Source: Mariprofundaceae bacterium
Lineage (GTDB): Bacteria; Pseudomonadota; Zetaproteobacteria; Mariprofundales; Mariprofundaceae
Assembly (NCBI GenBank): GCA_030950825.1
Contig: JAUZQT010000034.1
Coordinates: 1-13,459 of the forward strand
Direction: 5' to 3'
DNA: 13,459 nucleotides
Positions within the stretch are counted from its first letter, which is position 1; every line of letters begins with the position of its first letter. A program made the position numbers and the translations under genes. The notes under the pieces were generated by a model. The model was not told where the DNA came from. It saw only the letters and a program-made list of their open reading frames with translations, and did no database searches. Below are positions 1 through 6,300 of this stretch, one piece after another.

Positions 1-3
1 TCT

Positions 4-96
4 GGAAACATGCGAAATACTAGACCTGACCCCGCACGCCACGCCACGCTCTCTTTCTTCAGGAAAAATGCGCAATACTAGACCTGACCCCGCACG
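4..96. repeat. Pair of 35-bp direct repeats, possibly REP/RAYT-associated
   Basis: Two near-identical 35-bp units lie at 4-38 and 62-96, with a 58-bp period and a 23-bp unrelated spacer. They differ at two positions (9/67 and 15/73). The shared core contains AGACCTGACCCCGCACG. From memory, a core of this kind (GGGGTCAGGTCT on the other strand) recurs in proteobacterial intergenic regions and near REP-associated tyrosine transposases. That link is an inference; no transposase is present in the window. The second unit puts in-frame stops directly upstream of the reading-frame tail that ends at 219. Confidence 0.75.
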
Positions 97-219
97 TTGT
101 GGCTAAGCCTCATAAATGGACGCAAGCCCCATTTGATTAAAAAATCTGGTTCGAAGGCTGATTATGTGCGGCCTATAAGCTTACAAGAGATTGTATGGAA
201 GGTGGAAGACGGGGGGTAA
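88..219 (+). pseudogene. C-terminal tail of an unidentified ORF, cut off by the repeat
   Basis: An open frame of 43 codons ends at TAA 217-219 and is closed upstream by TGA at 85-87 inside the second repeat copy. The part outside the repeat reads roughly from LINGRKPHLIKKSGSKADY to the end, VEDGG. The YVRP segment followed by VWK loosely resembles the C-terminus of TsaB-type threonylcarbamoyladenosine proteins, which often end in a Y-[LV]-R strand. The match is far too short to name a gene. It may be the end of a gene interrupted by insertion of the repeat, or chance. There is no start codon with a ribosome-binding site. If it is TsaB-like, the gene would be broken here, and an intact copy would be expected elsewhere because that function is normally essential. 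Confidence 0.25.
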
Positions 220-263
220 TATTCATGCTCCGTCATCTGTGTTAATGCTTCTATCAGAAAAGG

Positions 264-716
264 CTATTGTGAATCCGAAGCTTTGGGAACCCCACGGCGC
301 GCCAGCGCATCAGCCCGTTCATTGCCTTCATTGCCAGCATGCCCCTTGACCCATTGCCATGTCACATCATGCAATTGGTTCAGCGCATCCAGCTGCTGCC
401 ACAAATCTTGATTTGCAACAGGCTTTTTCGCAGCATTTTTCCAGCCGCGCTTCTTCCAGCCTGAAATCCATTCCGTGATACCTTGAATGACATATTTTGA
501 GTCAGAAAAAATAGTGATCGAAGATGCCTTCTTCAATGTCTTGAGGGCTTCAATTGCGGCCTGCATTTCCATGCGCTGATTGGTACTATGTGCTTCACCA
601 CCATACAATTCTTTTTCATGGCTTCCATTGCGTAACCAGACTCCCCAACCGCCAGGGCCTGGGTTTCCAGAGCAAGCGCCATCGGTGAATGCTTCAATAT
701 GCGTGCTTTGTTTCAT
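264..716 (-). CDS. rnhA: Ribonuclease HI
   Basis: Cytoplasmic type 1 RNase H of 150 aa, close to the usual bacterial length (~155). It cleaves the RNA strand of RNA-DNA hybrids, removing R-loops and Okazaki primers. The four acidic metal-binding residues are all visible: D12 (in FTDGACSGNPGPGGWG), E50 (in NQRMEM), D72 (in FSDSKYV) and D136 (in ERADALA). The catalytic loop histidine is H126 in VKGHAGN. These sit two residues later than the E. coli D10/E48/D70/H124/D134 set. The basic handle region is present around GWKKRGWKN (86-94). The ATG at 716 has no strong Shine-Dalgarno sequence. The gene is divergent from the TIGR04073 gene across 124 bp, and no dnaQ is adjacent, although that is a common neighbour in other proteobacteria. 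Confidence 0.97.
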   Translation of the reverse strand: MKQSTHIEAFTDGACSGNPGPGGWGVWLRNGSHEKELYGGEAHSTNQRMEMQAAIEALKTLKKASSITIFSDSKYVIQGITEWISGWKKRGWKNAAKKPVANQDLWQQLDALNQLHDVTWQWVKGHAGNEGNERADALARRGVPKASDSQ

Positions 717-828
717 AGCTGTATATTAACGAATTTAAATTAAATTGTAAGTGTTGCATGTCAAAGCGCACTAATCATCACAAGGTTCAGCCGCTCATTT
801 GTTTCATATTAGTTGTTGAATTCTATCT

Positions 829-834
829 AGGAGG
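829..834 (+). promoter_or_regulatory. Shine-Dalgarno site that fixes the TIGR04073 start
   Basis: A consensus AGGAGG lies 6 nt before ATG 841 but only 3 nt before the in-frame GTG at 838. This favours ATG 841 as the true start. It is the strongest ribosome-binding site in the window, which suggests efficient translation of the small secreted protein. Confidence 0.75.
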
Positions 835-840
835 TGTGTG

Positions 841-1197
841 ATGAAAACATACGGAACAAGAAATATACTGGCTGTCACAGCTGTGGCATTGCTGACTCTA
901 GGAAGCCCTGCATTGGCGGCAAATTATGCCAGTGATACAGGTGAAAAGTTTTCCCGAGGCTTGGTAAATACGGCGACAGGCTGGGGTGAAGTGCCTAAGA
1001 ATATTGTTTTAGAGACAAAAAACAGCAATATTTTTATTGGCCTTACTTATGGAACAGTTAAGGGCGTGGTGCATACTGTTGGGCGCAGTGTGGTCGGTGT
1101 TTTGGAGCTGGGAACATTCTTTATCCCCAGCAGTGAAGTAGTGCAATCAACCTATGTATGGGAAAATACCCGTGAGGAAACAACATATGGCTTATAA
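841..1197 (+). CDS. Secreted TIGR04073-family (exosortase system-associated) protein
   Basis: A 118-aa protein with a clear signal peptide: basic start (MKTYGTRN), hydrophobic core at about 9-21, and a likely cut after SPALA (residue 26). The mature part has the pattern of the TIGR04073 family. This comprises a K-x-x-RG-x-x-N-x-x-TG-x-x-E-x-P-K opening (KFSRGLVNTATGWGEVPKN), a glycine-rich amphipathic stretch (GLTYGTVKGVVHTVGRSVVGV), E-L-x-T-F-x-I-P, and a tail with YVWE and TTYG. The family was named for co-occurrence with PEP-CTERM/exosortase systems, but its biochemical role is unknown. No exosortase, PEP-CTERM protein or polysaccharide gene is in the window, so here it stands alone. It is probably periplasmic or envelope-associated (inference). 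It is divergent from rnhA and convergent with the histidine kinase. Confidence 0.8.
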   Translation: MKTYGTRNILAVTAVALLTLGSPALAANYASDTGEKFSRGLVNTATGWGEVPKNIVLETKNSNIFIGLTYGTVKGVVHTVGRSVVGVLELGTFFIPSSEVVQSTYVWENTREETTYGL

Positions 1198-1291
1198 AGT
1201 TGATAACACCTGACGCGTATTAGTCTGAATAACTCACAAACACTGTCGTGCCCTTGTTTGCCCTTTACCCACAAATCGCGCCACAGCGAGC

Positions 1292-2758
1292 TTATGTTTT
1301 ATCCAGCATCGTTTTAAGTCGTTGATAGTGTTCTGGATTTAAGCTTCTTAAAGGAAGCGTTACCATAAATGATGCGCCTTCTCCAGGCTTGCTTTCAACC
1401 CATATTTTTCCATGGTGTGCGTTCACAATATGCTTGCAGATTGCAAGGCCTAGGCCAGCACTGCCTTGCTTTCGTGCCCTAGCATCATCAACGCGGTAAA
1501 AGCGGTGAAACAAACGTTTTTGATGTTCTTCAGAAATCCCCATACCTTCATCGCATACGGTTATTAAAACATTTTCTTCTTTTGCATAAGCAGTCAACCA
1601 TACAATAGAGCCTTTGGGAGCATATTTGTAAGCATTGCCCAATAGGTTGAAAATAACACGTTCAAGCTGGCTAAGATCACCCATAACTTCTAAGTCATCT
1701 TGAATATCCATTTCTAAGCGCAACCCTCGTTGGTCATATAAAATCAAATGATGCTGACCAACATCTTGCAATAAAAAGGATAGGTTCAGGCTTTTTTGCT
1801 CCAGCTCCAACATACCTGCATCAGCCCTCGCCAAGGTTAATAAATCATCAACGATACGTTGCATGCGCGCCACAATATCCAAGTGCTGCTTGAGTAGGCC
1901 TTCATACTCTTTGGCCGTTCGAGATTGCCGAAGCGCAACTTCAATTTCCCCTTTCAAAATGGTTAAGGGCATACGCAACTCATGCGAAGCATCGGCAGTA
2001 AAACGTTTTTGTGATTTAAAGCTTGATTCCAAAGCCTCAAACATACGATTCAGGTGATTCACGAGTTCTTCAATTTCATGCTCTTGCGCATGACCTGCTA
2101 GACGCTGAGAAAGATCTCCTTGTGCAATAGCTTTGGCTGTTTTTTTTATTTCTTCAATAGGCCGAAGCGCACGTTTGGCCATCATATAACCAGCCCATGC
2201 GCTTAAGATGATTGAAATAAAGCCCAGTAGGCCGCCAATCAGATATAAAAGTTTAAAGAACCCTTGTATTTCACTGGTATTATAGCCAATCAATACAACG
2301 GCAACAACCCGCCCAGCCTGGTGTACAGGCATAGCAAGAACCCGCATATTACTCTTTCGCAATAATGAATCGGTTGATACAAAGACTGTTTCTTTGCCAG
2401 CCATGGCTTGGCCTAAAGCATAACTCACTTGGTTGCCACCTGTTCCTACCAAGCTTTTATCGGATGTGTATTGAATTACGCCATTGGCAGTAATTAACTC
2501 AACGGCATTGCGTGTATCACGGGCATAGTTATCCAAAAGGGTTAACCAATAAAAACTATGGGTATGCTCTAACTCCAAATTTAAGGCATGTGATTGTGAT
2601 AATAGGCGGTCATCAAGGTTCTGATAAATTTGCCGTGATAAAAAGAAATACATCAGTAAGGCTGCGAAAATCAAAATGGCTAATTCCACAGCAATATACA
2701 GCAAAGCCAAACGACCACGAAATGTGCCCAACATGTAGAAACGAATATTTTCTATCAT
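1292..2758 (-). CDS. Membrane sensor histidine kinase (OmpR-partner type)
   Basis: A 488-aa sensor kinase. TM1 is at about 17-40, followed by a periplasmic sensing domain of about 125 aa (41-165) and TM2 at about 168-194. HAMP follows at about 195-247 (P200, then E-I-x-x-L). The HisKA dimerisation domain has phospho-acceptor H259 in the ASHELRMPLT H-box. The HATPase domain has an N-box (NLLGNAYKYAP, 371-381), a G1 box (DEGMGI, 403-408) and a G2 box (GLGLAI, 435-440), so all catalytic motifs are intact. Overall architecture resembles the CusS/heavy-metal sensor group, but the periplasmic domain is not recognised and no metal-handling gene is nearby, so the signal is unknown. The start lies 24 nt after the regulator's stop, in the same operon. 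No clear Shine-Dalgarno precedes ATG 2758; the internal ATG at residue 9 is an alternative. Confidence 0.93.
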   Translation of the reverse strand: MIENIRFYMLGTFRGRLALLYIAVELAILIFAALLMYFFLSRQIYQNLDDRLLSQSHALNLELEHTHSFYWLTLLDNYARDTRNAVELITANGVIQYTSDKSLVGTGGNQVSYALGQAMAGKETVFVSTDSLLRKSNMRVLAMPVHQAGRVVAVVLIGYNTSEIQGFFKLLYLIGGLLGFISIILSAWAGYMMAKRALRPIEEIKKTAKAIAQGDLSQRLAGHAQEHEIEELVNHLNRMFEALESSFKSQKRFTADASHELRMPLTILKGEIEVALRQSRTAKEYEGLLKQHLDIVARMQRIVDDLLTLARADAGMLELEQKSLNLSFLLQDVGQHHLILYDQRGLRLEMDIQDDLEVMGDLSQLERVIFNLLGNAYKYAPKGSIVWLTAYAKEENVLITVCDEGMGISEEHQKRLFHRFYRVDDARARKQGSAGLGLAICKHIVNAHHGKIWVESKPGEGASFMVTLPLRSLNPEHYQRLKTMLDKT

Positions 2759-2782
2759 AACATGGGTGTTATTTTAGAAGAG

Positions 2783-3466
2783 TTAGGCGAGTGGGCTGTC
2801 TTCACTCAACAGGTAACCCTGACCACGCATGGTGTGTAATAAAGGGACATCAAATTTCTTATCAATTTTATTGCGTAAATGACTAATATAAACATCAATA
2901 ACATTGCTTTCAGGATCGAAATTCATATCCCAAACATGCTCACCAATCAAGGTGCGGGACAATACTTTATTCGGGTTTCTTAAAAAATATTCTAATAAAG
3001 CATATTCTTTGGTGGTAAGGCGAATAGCTTTATCTTGGCGTGTCACCATACGGGTGATGGGGTCTAGCTCCAAATCTGCTAACTTTAATGTTGGTGTTTT
3101 GCTATCAGAGCGGCGGCGCAACAAAGCCCGTACGCGTGCTAAAAGCTCTTCAAAAGCAAAGGGCTTCACCAAATAATCGTCAGCACCAGCATCCAGTCCA
3201 CGCACACGATCTTCAACACTATCACGTGCTGTAAGCATCAATACCGGGGTTGCAACACCTCTGTCTCGTATTTCACGGCAAACACTGATGCCATTTTTTT
3301 TAGGTAGCATCACATCAAGTAGAATTAAATCGTAATCATTCACTTCTGCCAGAAATCCGCCATCTTCACCATCATGAGAGACATCAACGGCATGACCTTC
3401 TTCTTTCAGGCCTTTTTGAATAAATTGCGCAACACGTTCTTCATCTTCAACAACCAGTATCTTCAT
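2783..3466 (-). CDS. OmpR/PhoB-family response regulator
   Basis: A 227-aa two-domain regulator, the usual OmpR-family length. The receiver domain (1-115) has the acidic pocket E7/D8, phospho-acceptor D51 (LILLDVMLP), T79 (MLTARD) and K101 (VKPF). The C-terminal winged helix (about 126-222) has the typical LTTKEYALLEYFLRNP opening, a recognition region near VIDVYISHLRNKID, and the wing ending in MRGQGYLL. It should be phosphorylated by the kinase encoded directly downstream and act as a DNA-binding transcription factor. The sequence type is close to CusR/CopR-like regulators, but targets are not evident. It is divergent from the CinA-like/cNMP/AI-2E operon, so that operon and its own promoter are candidate targets (inference). 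No clear direct-repeat operator was found in the 172-bp intergenic region. The Shine-Dalgarno is weak. Confidence 0.95.
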   Translation of the reverse strand: MKILVVEDEERVAQFIQKGLKEEGHAVDVSHDGEDGGFLAEVNDYDLILLDVMLPKKNGISVCREIRDRGVATPVLMLTARDSVEDRVRGLDAGADDYLVKPFAFEELLARVRALLRRRSDSKTPTLKLADLELDPITRMVTRQDKAIRLTTKEYALLEYFLRNPNKVLSRTLIGEHVWDMNFDPESNVIDVYISHLRNKIDKKFDVPLLHTMRGQGYLLSEDSPLA

Positions 3467-3544
3467 GGGGCTAGCTTAGCATGAAATAAGTTGTTGTGTG
3501 CACTTTTTGTTTGCCTGCTCGAACTGATTTGGAATTTCGCGCAA

Positions 3545-3571
3545 TTGTATGTCCATTCGAGGCCTTATATT
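3545..3571 (+). promoter_or_regulatory. Weak candidate promoter in the regulator/CinA-like divergent region
   Basis: Within the 172-bp non-coding gap (3467-3638), TTGTAT at 3545-3550 and TATATT at 3566-3571 form a -35/-10-like pair. The 15-bp spacer is shorter than optimal. It would drive the CinA-like operon with a leader of about 60-80 nt. No convincing minus-strand counterpart for the response regulator was found. Confidence 0.25.
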
Positions 3572-3638
3572 TTGATGATGGAAGGTATGTTCGCTGTTTG
3601 TAGTTTAAAAGTGAATGCCAAGGTGAAAAAAAATAAAA

Positions 3639-4400
3639 ATGGTCTACACTGTAGGCATGCCTTCAAATGCTCGCTTACATCAAACATCTGCCATATTGGT
3701 TATTGGCAATGAGGTTCTTTCTGGGCGAACCCGTGAGGCCAATGCCTACTTGGCAGCAGAAAAGATGTTTGAGCGGGGTTGTAAATTAAGTGAAATCGTC
3801 GTTGTTCCCGATGTAAAAAACGATATTACCCACACCTTAAACCGCTTACGTTACCGATATGACGCAGTTATTACATCTGGTGGCATTGGCCCAACCCATG
3901 ATGACATCACCATGGAGGCAATTGCTGAAAGCTTTGGGGTCTTGTTACTAGAACATGAAGCAACATTGCGTCAGTTGCATGCGCGTTATGGTGATAGGCT
4001 CAATGTTGGCCGAAGGCGTATGGCGCGCTTACCAGAAACGGCCGAGCCTATTCTTTGTGAGGCATCGTTTATGCCTGGCGCTCACATCGGTAATGTTTAT
4101 GTGCTGGCAGGTGTACCCACGATTTTTGCATCGCAACTGGAAACATTTTTAGATGATTTTGGTGGCATTCCCTATATTCGCCATGAAATCGGTGTCGTTC
4201 TTGCTGAAAGCTTATTTGCCAAGGAACTGAGCGATATTCAAGCACAGTTCCCTAGCGTTGAAATTGGTTCATATCCAAAAGTGTGTGGCGACAAACCCTG
4301 TGGAAAAATTTGTTTATCGGCACAGCATGATGGTGCGCTACGTGCTGCCAAAGAGACCGTGCTTACCATGCTTCAAAATATCCATGCAAACCAAAAGTAG
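3639..4400 (+). CDS. CinA N-terminal-like (MoaB/Mog fold) protein
   Basis: A stand-alone MoCF_biosynth/CinA-type domain protein of 253 aa from ATG 3639, or 247 aa from ATG 3657. The first strand is SAILVIGNEVLSGRTREAN, and the diagnostic nucleotide/pterin loop TSGGIGPTHDDITM lies at about 73-86 (numbering from ATG 3657). The C-terminal CinA nicotinamide-nucleotide amidase domain is absent. Family members of this shape are annotated as molybdopterin-binding or FAD-synthase-like proteins; the true substrate is unknown. Three cysteines (C210, C215, C219) cluster near the C-terminus. Start choice is uncertain: AGGTGA sits about 12 nt before ATG 3639, and nothing good precedes ATG 3657. It is the first gene of an operon with the cNMP-binding gene 8 nt downstream. 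Neighbours suggest no molybdenum-cofactor role. Confidence 0.88.
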   Translation: MVYTVGMPSNARLHQTSAILVIGNEVLSGRTREANAYLAAEKMFERGCKLSEIVVVPDVKNDITHTLNRLRYRYDAVITSGGIGPTHDDITMEAIAESFGVLLLEHEATLRQLHARYGDRLNVGRRRMARLPETAEPILCEASFMPGAHIGNVYVLAGVPTIFASQLETFLDDFGGIPYIRHEIGVVLAESLFAKELSDIQAQFPSVEIGSYPKVCGDKPCGKICLSAQHDGALRAAKETVLTMLQNIHANQK

Positions 4401-4408
4401 GAGAAAGT

Positions 4409-4924
4409 ATGACAGAAAAAAAACCTGTTAGCGCACTATGGCACAATTATTTTAAACAGCAGGGCGGCTGGATTGAAGATGCCGCGAAAAAGTGCGAAGA
4501 AAACCTTCTATTTAAAGGCTTGTCTCCAACTGTTATCCGTTGGTTTGCCTCCAAAATGCATCCACGTGAATACCGTGCAGGTGAAAATATATTTCATGCT
4601 GGGGATGAAGGGGCAGGCGCGATTCTTTTGCGCACAGGAAGCATTGCTATCCGTAGTAAGGGTGTTGATTTGGCCGTGATCAAGCCTGGCGATATGTTTG
4701 GCGAAGTCGCCTTGGTTGATGGTCAGGCACGTACCGCTGATGCTGTTGCTATTGAACCTTGTAAGCTGGTTTTTTTATTGCGCACGGATCTAGACGATTG
4801 GATCAATAGCCAGCCCAAACACGCTGGAAAGCTATTGAAAAATTTAGGCGCAATGTTGGCCAGACGTTTATTAGAGTGCAATAAAAGTATGGCTAAAAAA
4901 ACTTCAGGAGATATTTCCAAATGA
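4409..4924 (+). CDS. Stand-alone cyclic-nucleotide-binding domain protein
   Basis: A 171-aa cytoplasmic protein made of one Crp/PKA-type cNMP-binding beta-roll (about 35-155), with no HTH, kinase or channel domain. The start of the roll is FKGLSPTVIRWFA. The phosphate-binding cassette reads FGEVALVDGQARTADA (97-112), with the key E99 that contacts the ribose and R108 that contacts the cyclic phosphate both present, so ligand binding is plausible. The N-terminal 30 residues are basic/aromatic and unassigned. A good AGGAG (4399-4403) lies 5 nt before ATG 4409. The stop overlaps the start of the AI-2E-type permease by 4 nt, so the two are translationally coupled. Lacking an output domain, it most likely acts by binding a partner protein, and the permease is the obvious candidate (inference). 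Confidence 0.9.
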   Translation: MTEKKPVSALWHNYFKQQGGWIEDAAKKCEENLLFKGLSPTVIRWFASKMHPREYRAGENIFHAGDEGAGAILLRTGSIAIRSKGVDLAVIKPGDMFGEVALVDGQARTADAVAIEPCKLVFLLRTDLDDWINSQPKHAGKLLKNLGAMLARRLLECNKSMAKKTSGDISK

Positions 4925-6000
4925 TGCTAATGGATAGGCCGACCAATCATCCAGTAGTCCAAGCTACCATTGTCTTTTTGACAGGGCTTCTGCTTGTCCT
5001 TGGCATTCTTCTTATCGCCAACCCCGTTGTTTTTGCGCTTTGTGTGTCACTTGGACTGTTTGCAGTTTTATCACCTGCAGTTGATTACTTTCAACAACGC
5101 GGCTGGCCGACCACCAAAGCGGCTGGCACAGTGATGGCTTTAGCAACCGTAGGACTTATATTGTTTGCGGCACTGTTGTATCCGCTGTTAATGAGCCAGG
5201 TTCGGCAGATTTCAGAGCAGGTTAGCCACCTTGACCAGCAACTTTTTTTGGTTCTTAGCAATACAAATGTCTGGTTGCTAGCCCATGATATTTCAGCAAT
5301 CAATGCGCAAGAACTGACTGATTCAACGCTTAAGCAGGTAAGTGAGCAGGCTTCAAGTACGATTCATAGCATGTCTGACTTTTTCACCCATATTGCAACA
5401 TCTTTGGTATTGATTCCGCTGGTTACATTTTTCTTATTGTGTGACTTTGTACTATTACGAAATCAAGCGATGCAGTTGTTGCCGAACAGGCATTTTGAAT
5501 TGGGTTGGTTAATTTATATCCGTGCGGCGACTCAGCTTCAGAGTTATATTCGTGGGATTTCAATACAAGCCATGATTATGGCGACAGTCACGACTATTGG
5601 CTTTTGGTTGGCAGGTATTGATTATGCGCCATTATTAGGAATTATAGTTGGGTTGCTCAATATGATCCCGTTTTTTGGTATCTCGTTGGCTAAAATACCA
5701 CCCGTCGTTGCCGTTCTTATTTCCAGTGATCCCAGTGCATTGAATATTATTTTAGCACTTGCTGTGGTGTTCATTGCGCAGGCTGTAGATAATGCCTATG
5801 TGATTCCACGTATTGTTGCCAAAGCTGCCAGTTTGCATCCATTAACTGTGATGCTTGGGGTTATGTTGGGTGGTTATTACTTTGGTTTCTTTGGTTTAAT
5901 TCTTACTATCCCTGTACTATTTTCAATTAAAGTTGTTTTCAATGAACTGGTGAGAGGTATGCGGCGGCAACACCTTAAACCACTTATGTCATCGCTATGA
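4921..6000 (+). CDS. AI-2E family (PF01594) membrane transporter
   Basis: A 359-aa polytopic inner-membrane protein. There are about eight hydrophobic segments: two at roughly 15-60, one near 72-95, one near 155-180, and several from about 215 to the end. The family signatures are in order: GLLNMIPFFG, then AVDNAYVIPRIV, then LHPLTVMLGVMLGGYYFGFFG and the LTIPV end. A soluble amphipathic region sits at about 97-150. PF01594 includes TqsA/YdiK-like exporters and Na+/H+ antiporters. The substrate cannot be inferred from sequence, and autoinducer-2 transport should not be assumed. ATG 4921 overlaps the previous gene's TGA; AGGAG at 4906-4910 is 10 nt upstream. The second codon is also ATG (4924), an equally possible start. 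It is the last gene of its operon, followed by the palindrome at 6009-6061. Confidence 0.93.
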   Translation: MMLMDRPTNHPVVQATIVFLTGLLLVLGILLIANPVVFALCVSLGLFAVLSPAVDYFQQRGWPTTKAAGTVMALATVGLILFAALLYPLLMSQVRQISEQVSHLDQQLFLVLSNTNVWLLAHDISAINAQELTDSTLKQVSEQASSTIHSMSDFFTHIATSLVLIPLVTFFLLCDFVLLRNQAMQLLPNRHFELGWLIYIRAATQLQSYIRGISIQAMIMATVTTIGFWLAGIDYAPLLGIIVGLLNMIPFFGISLAKIPPVVAVLISSDPSALNIILALAVVFIAQAVDNAYVIPRIVAKAASLHPLTVMLGVMLGGYYFGFFGLILTIPVLFSIKVVFNELVRGMRRQHLKPLMSSL

Positions 6001-6008
6001 TGGTGCAC

Positions 6009-6061
6009 CTAGATCCTGCAAGTGGTTGCGCTATGTATGCGCAAACACTTGCAGGATCTAG
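6009..6061. terminator. Long palindrome between convergent operons, likely bidirectional terminator
   Basis: Arms 6009-6024 and 6046-6061 are perfect 16-bp complements (CTAGATCCTGCAAGTG). The stem continues, after one G/A mismatch, through six more pairs (TTGCGC, 6026-6031, with GCGCAA, 6039-6044) to a 7-nt loop (TATGTAT, 6032-6038). It starts 8 nt after the AI-2E-type stop codon and lies 20 nt past the slyX stop. No run of T follows on either strand, so it is not a classic intrinsic terminator. It could also be an mRNA 3'-end stabiliser or a small mobile palindromic element. Confidence 0.55.
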
Positions 6062-6081
6062 TGTATATTAAAAAGGCTGTA

Positions 6082-6300
6082 TCAATAGTGGGGTGGGGGT
6101 GCCTCTTCATCGGGTCGCGCTAATTGTGTTGATTGCACGGATTGACTCTGTTTGAGGTAGTCCTGTATGCGCTGGACATTGCGCTCCAGCGCATCAATTT
6201 GCCTCTGCTGCGAGGTAATGACCTCATTTAACGCCTGCATTAAATGATCTTGATATGATATTTTTGTTTCCAGCTCAATCAAACGATGCTCTAAATCCAT
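6082..6300 (-). CDS. slyX: SlyX family protein
   Basis: A 72-aa protein of the SlyX family, whose function is unknown. It opens with the typical L-E-x-R-L-I-E-L-E-x-K-I-S-Y-Q-x-H pattern (3-19). It is predicted to form a coiled coil over about 1-55 with leucine/isoleucine heptads, then a short polar linker and the characteristic proline-rich end with PPHY. The coiled coil suggests oligomerisation. Its ATG at 6300 lies inside the end of srkA (10-nt overlap), making it the last gene of the six-gene operon; the palindrome follows. Confidence 0.9.
   Translation of the reverse strand: MDLEHRLIELETKISYQDHLMQALNEVITSQQRQIDALERNVQRIQDYLKQSQSVQSTQLARPDEEAPPPHY

Noticed and set aside
4..96. Two repeats separated by a 23-bp spacer as a minimal CRISPR array
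   Set aside because: There are only two copies, the spacer is short, there is no cas gene, and the core resembles a dispersed REP-type repeat.
838..840. GTG 838 as start of the TIGR04073 protein
   Set aside because: It leaves only 3 nt to the AGGAGG site; ATG 841 has proper spacing.
1198..1291. Terminator between the convergent TIGR04073 and kinase genes
   Set aside because: No stable hairpin with a T-run could be found by eye in the 94-bp gap.
4921..6000. Assigning quorum-signal (AI-2) export to the AI-2E permease
   Set aside because: The family name is historical and members have diverse substrates; nothing in the window points to AI-2 metabolism.
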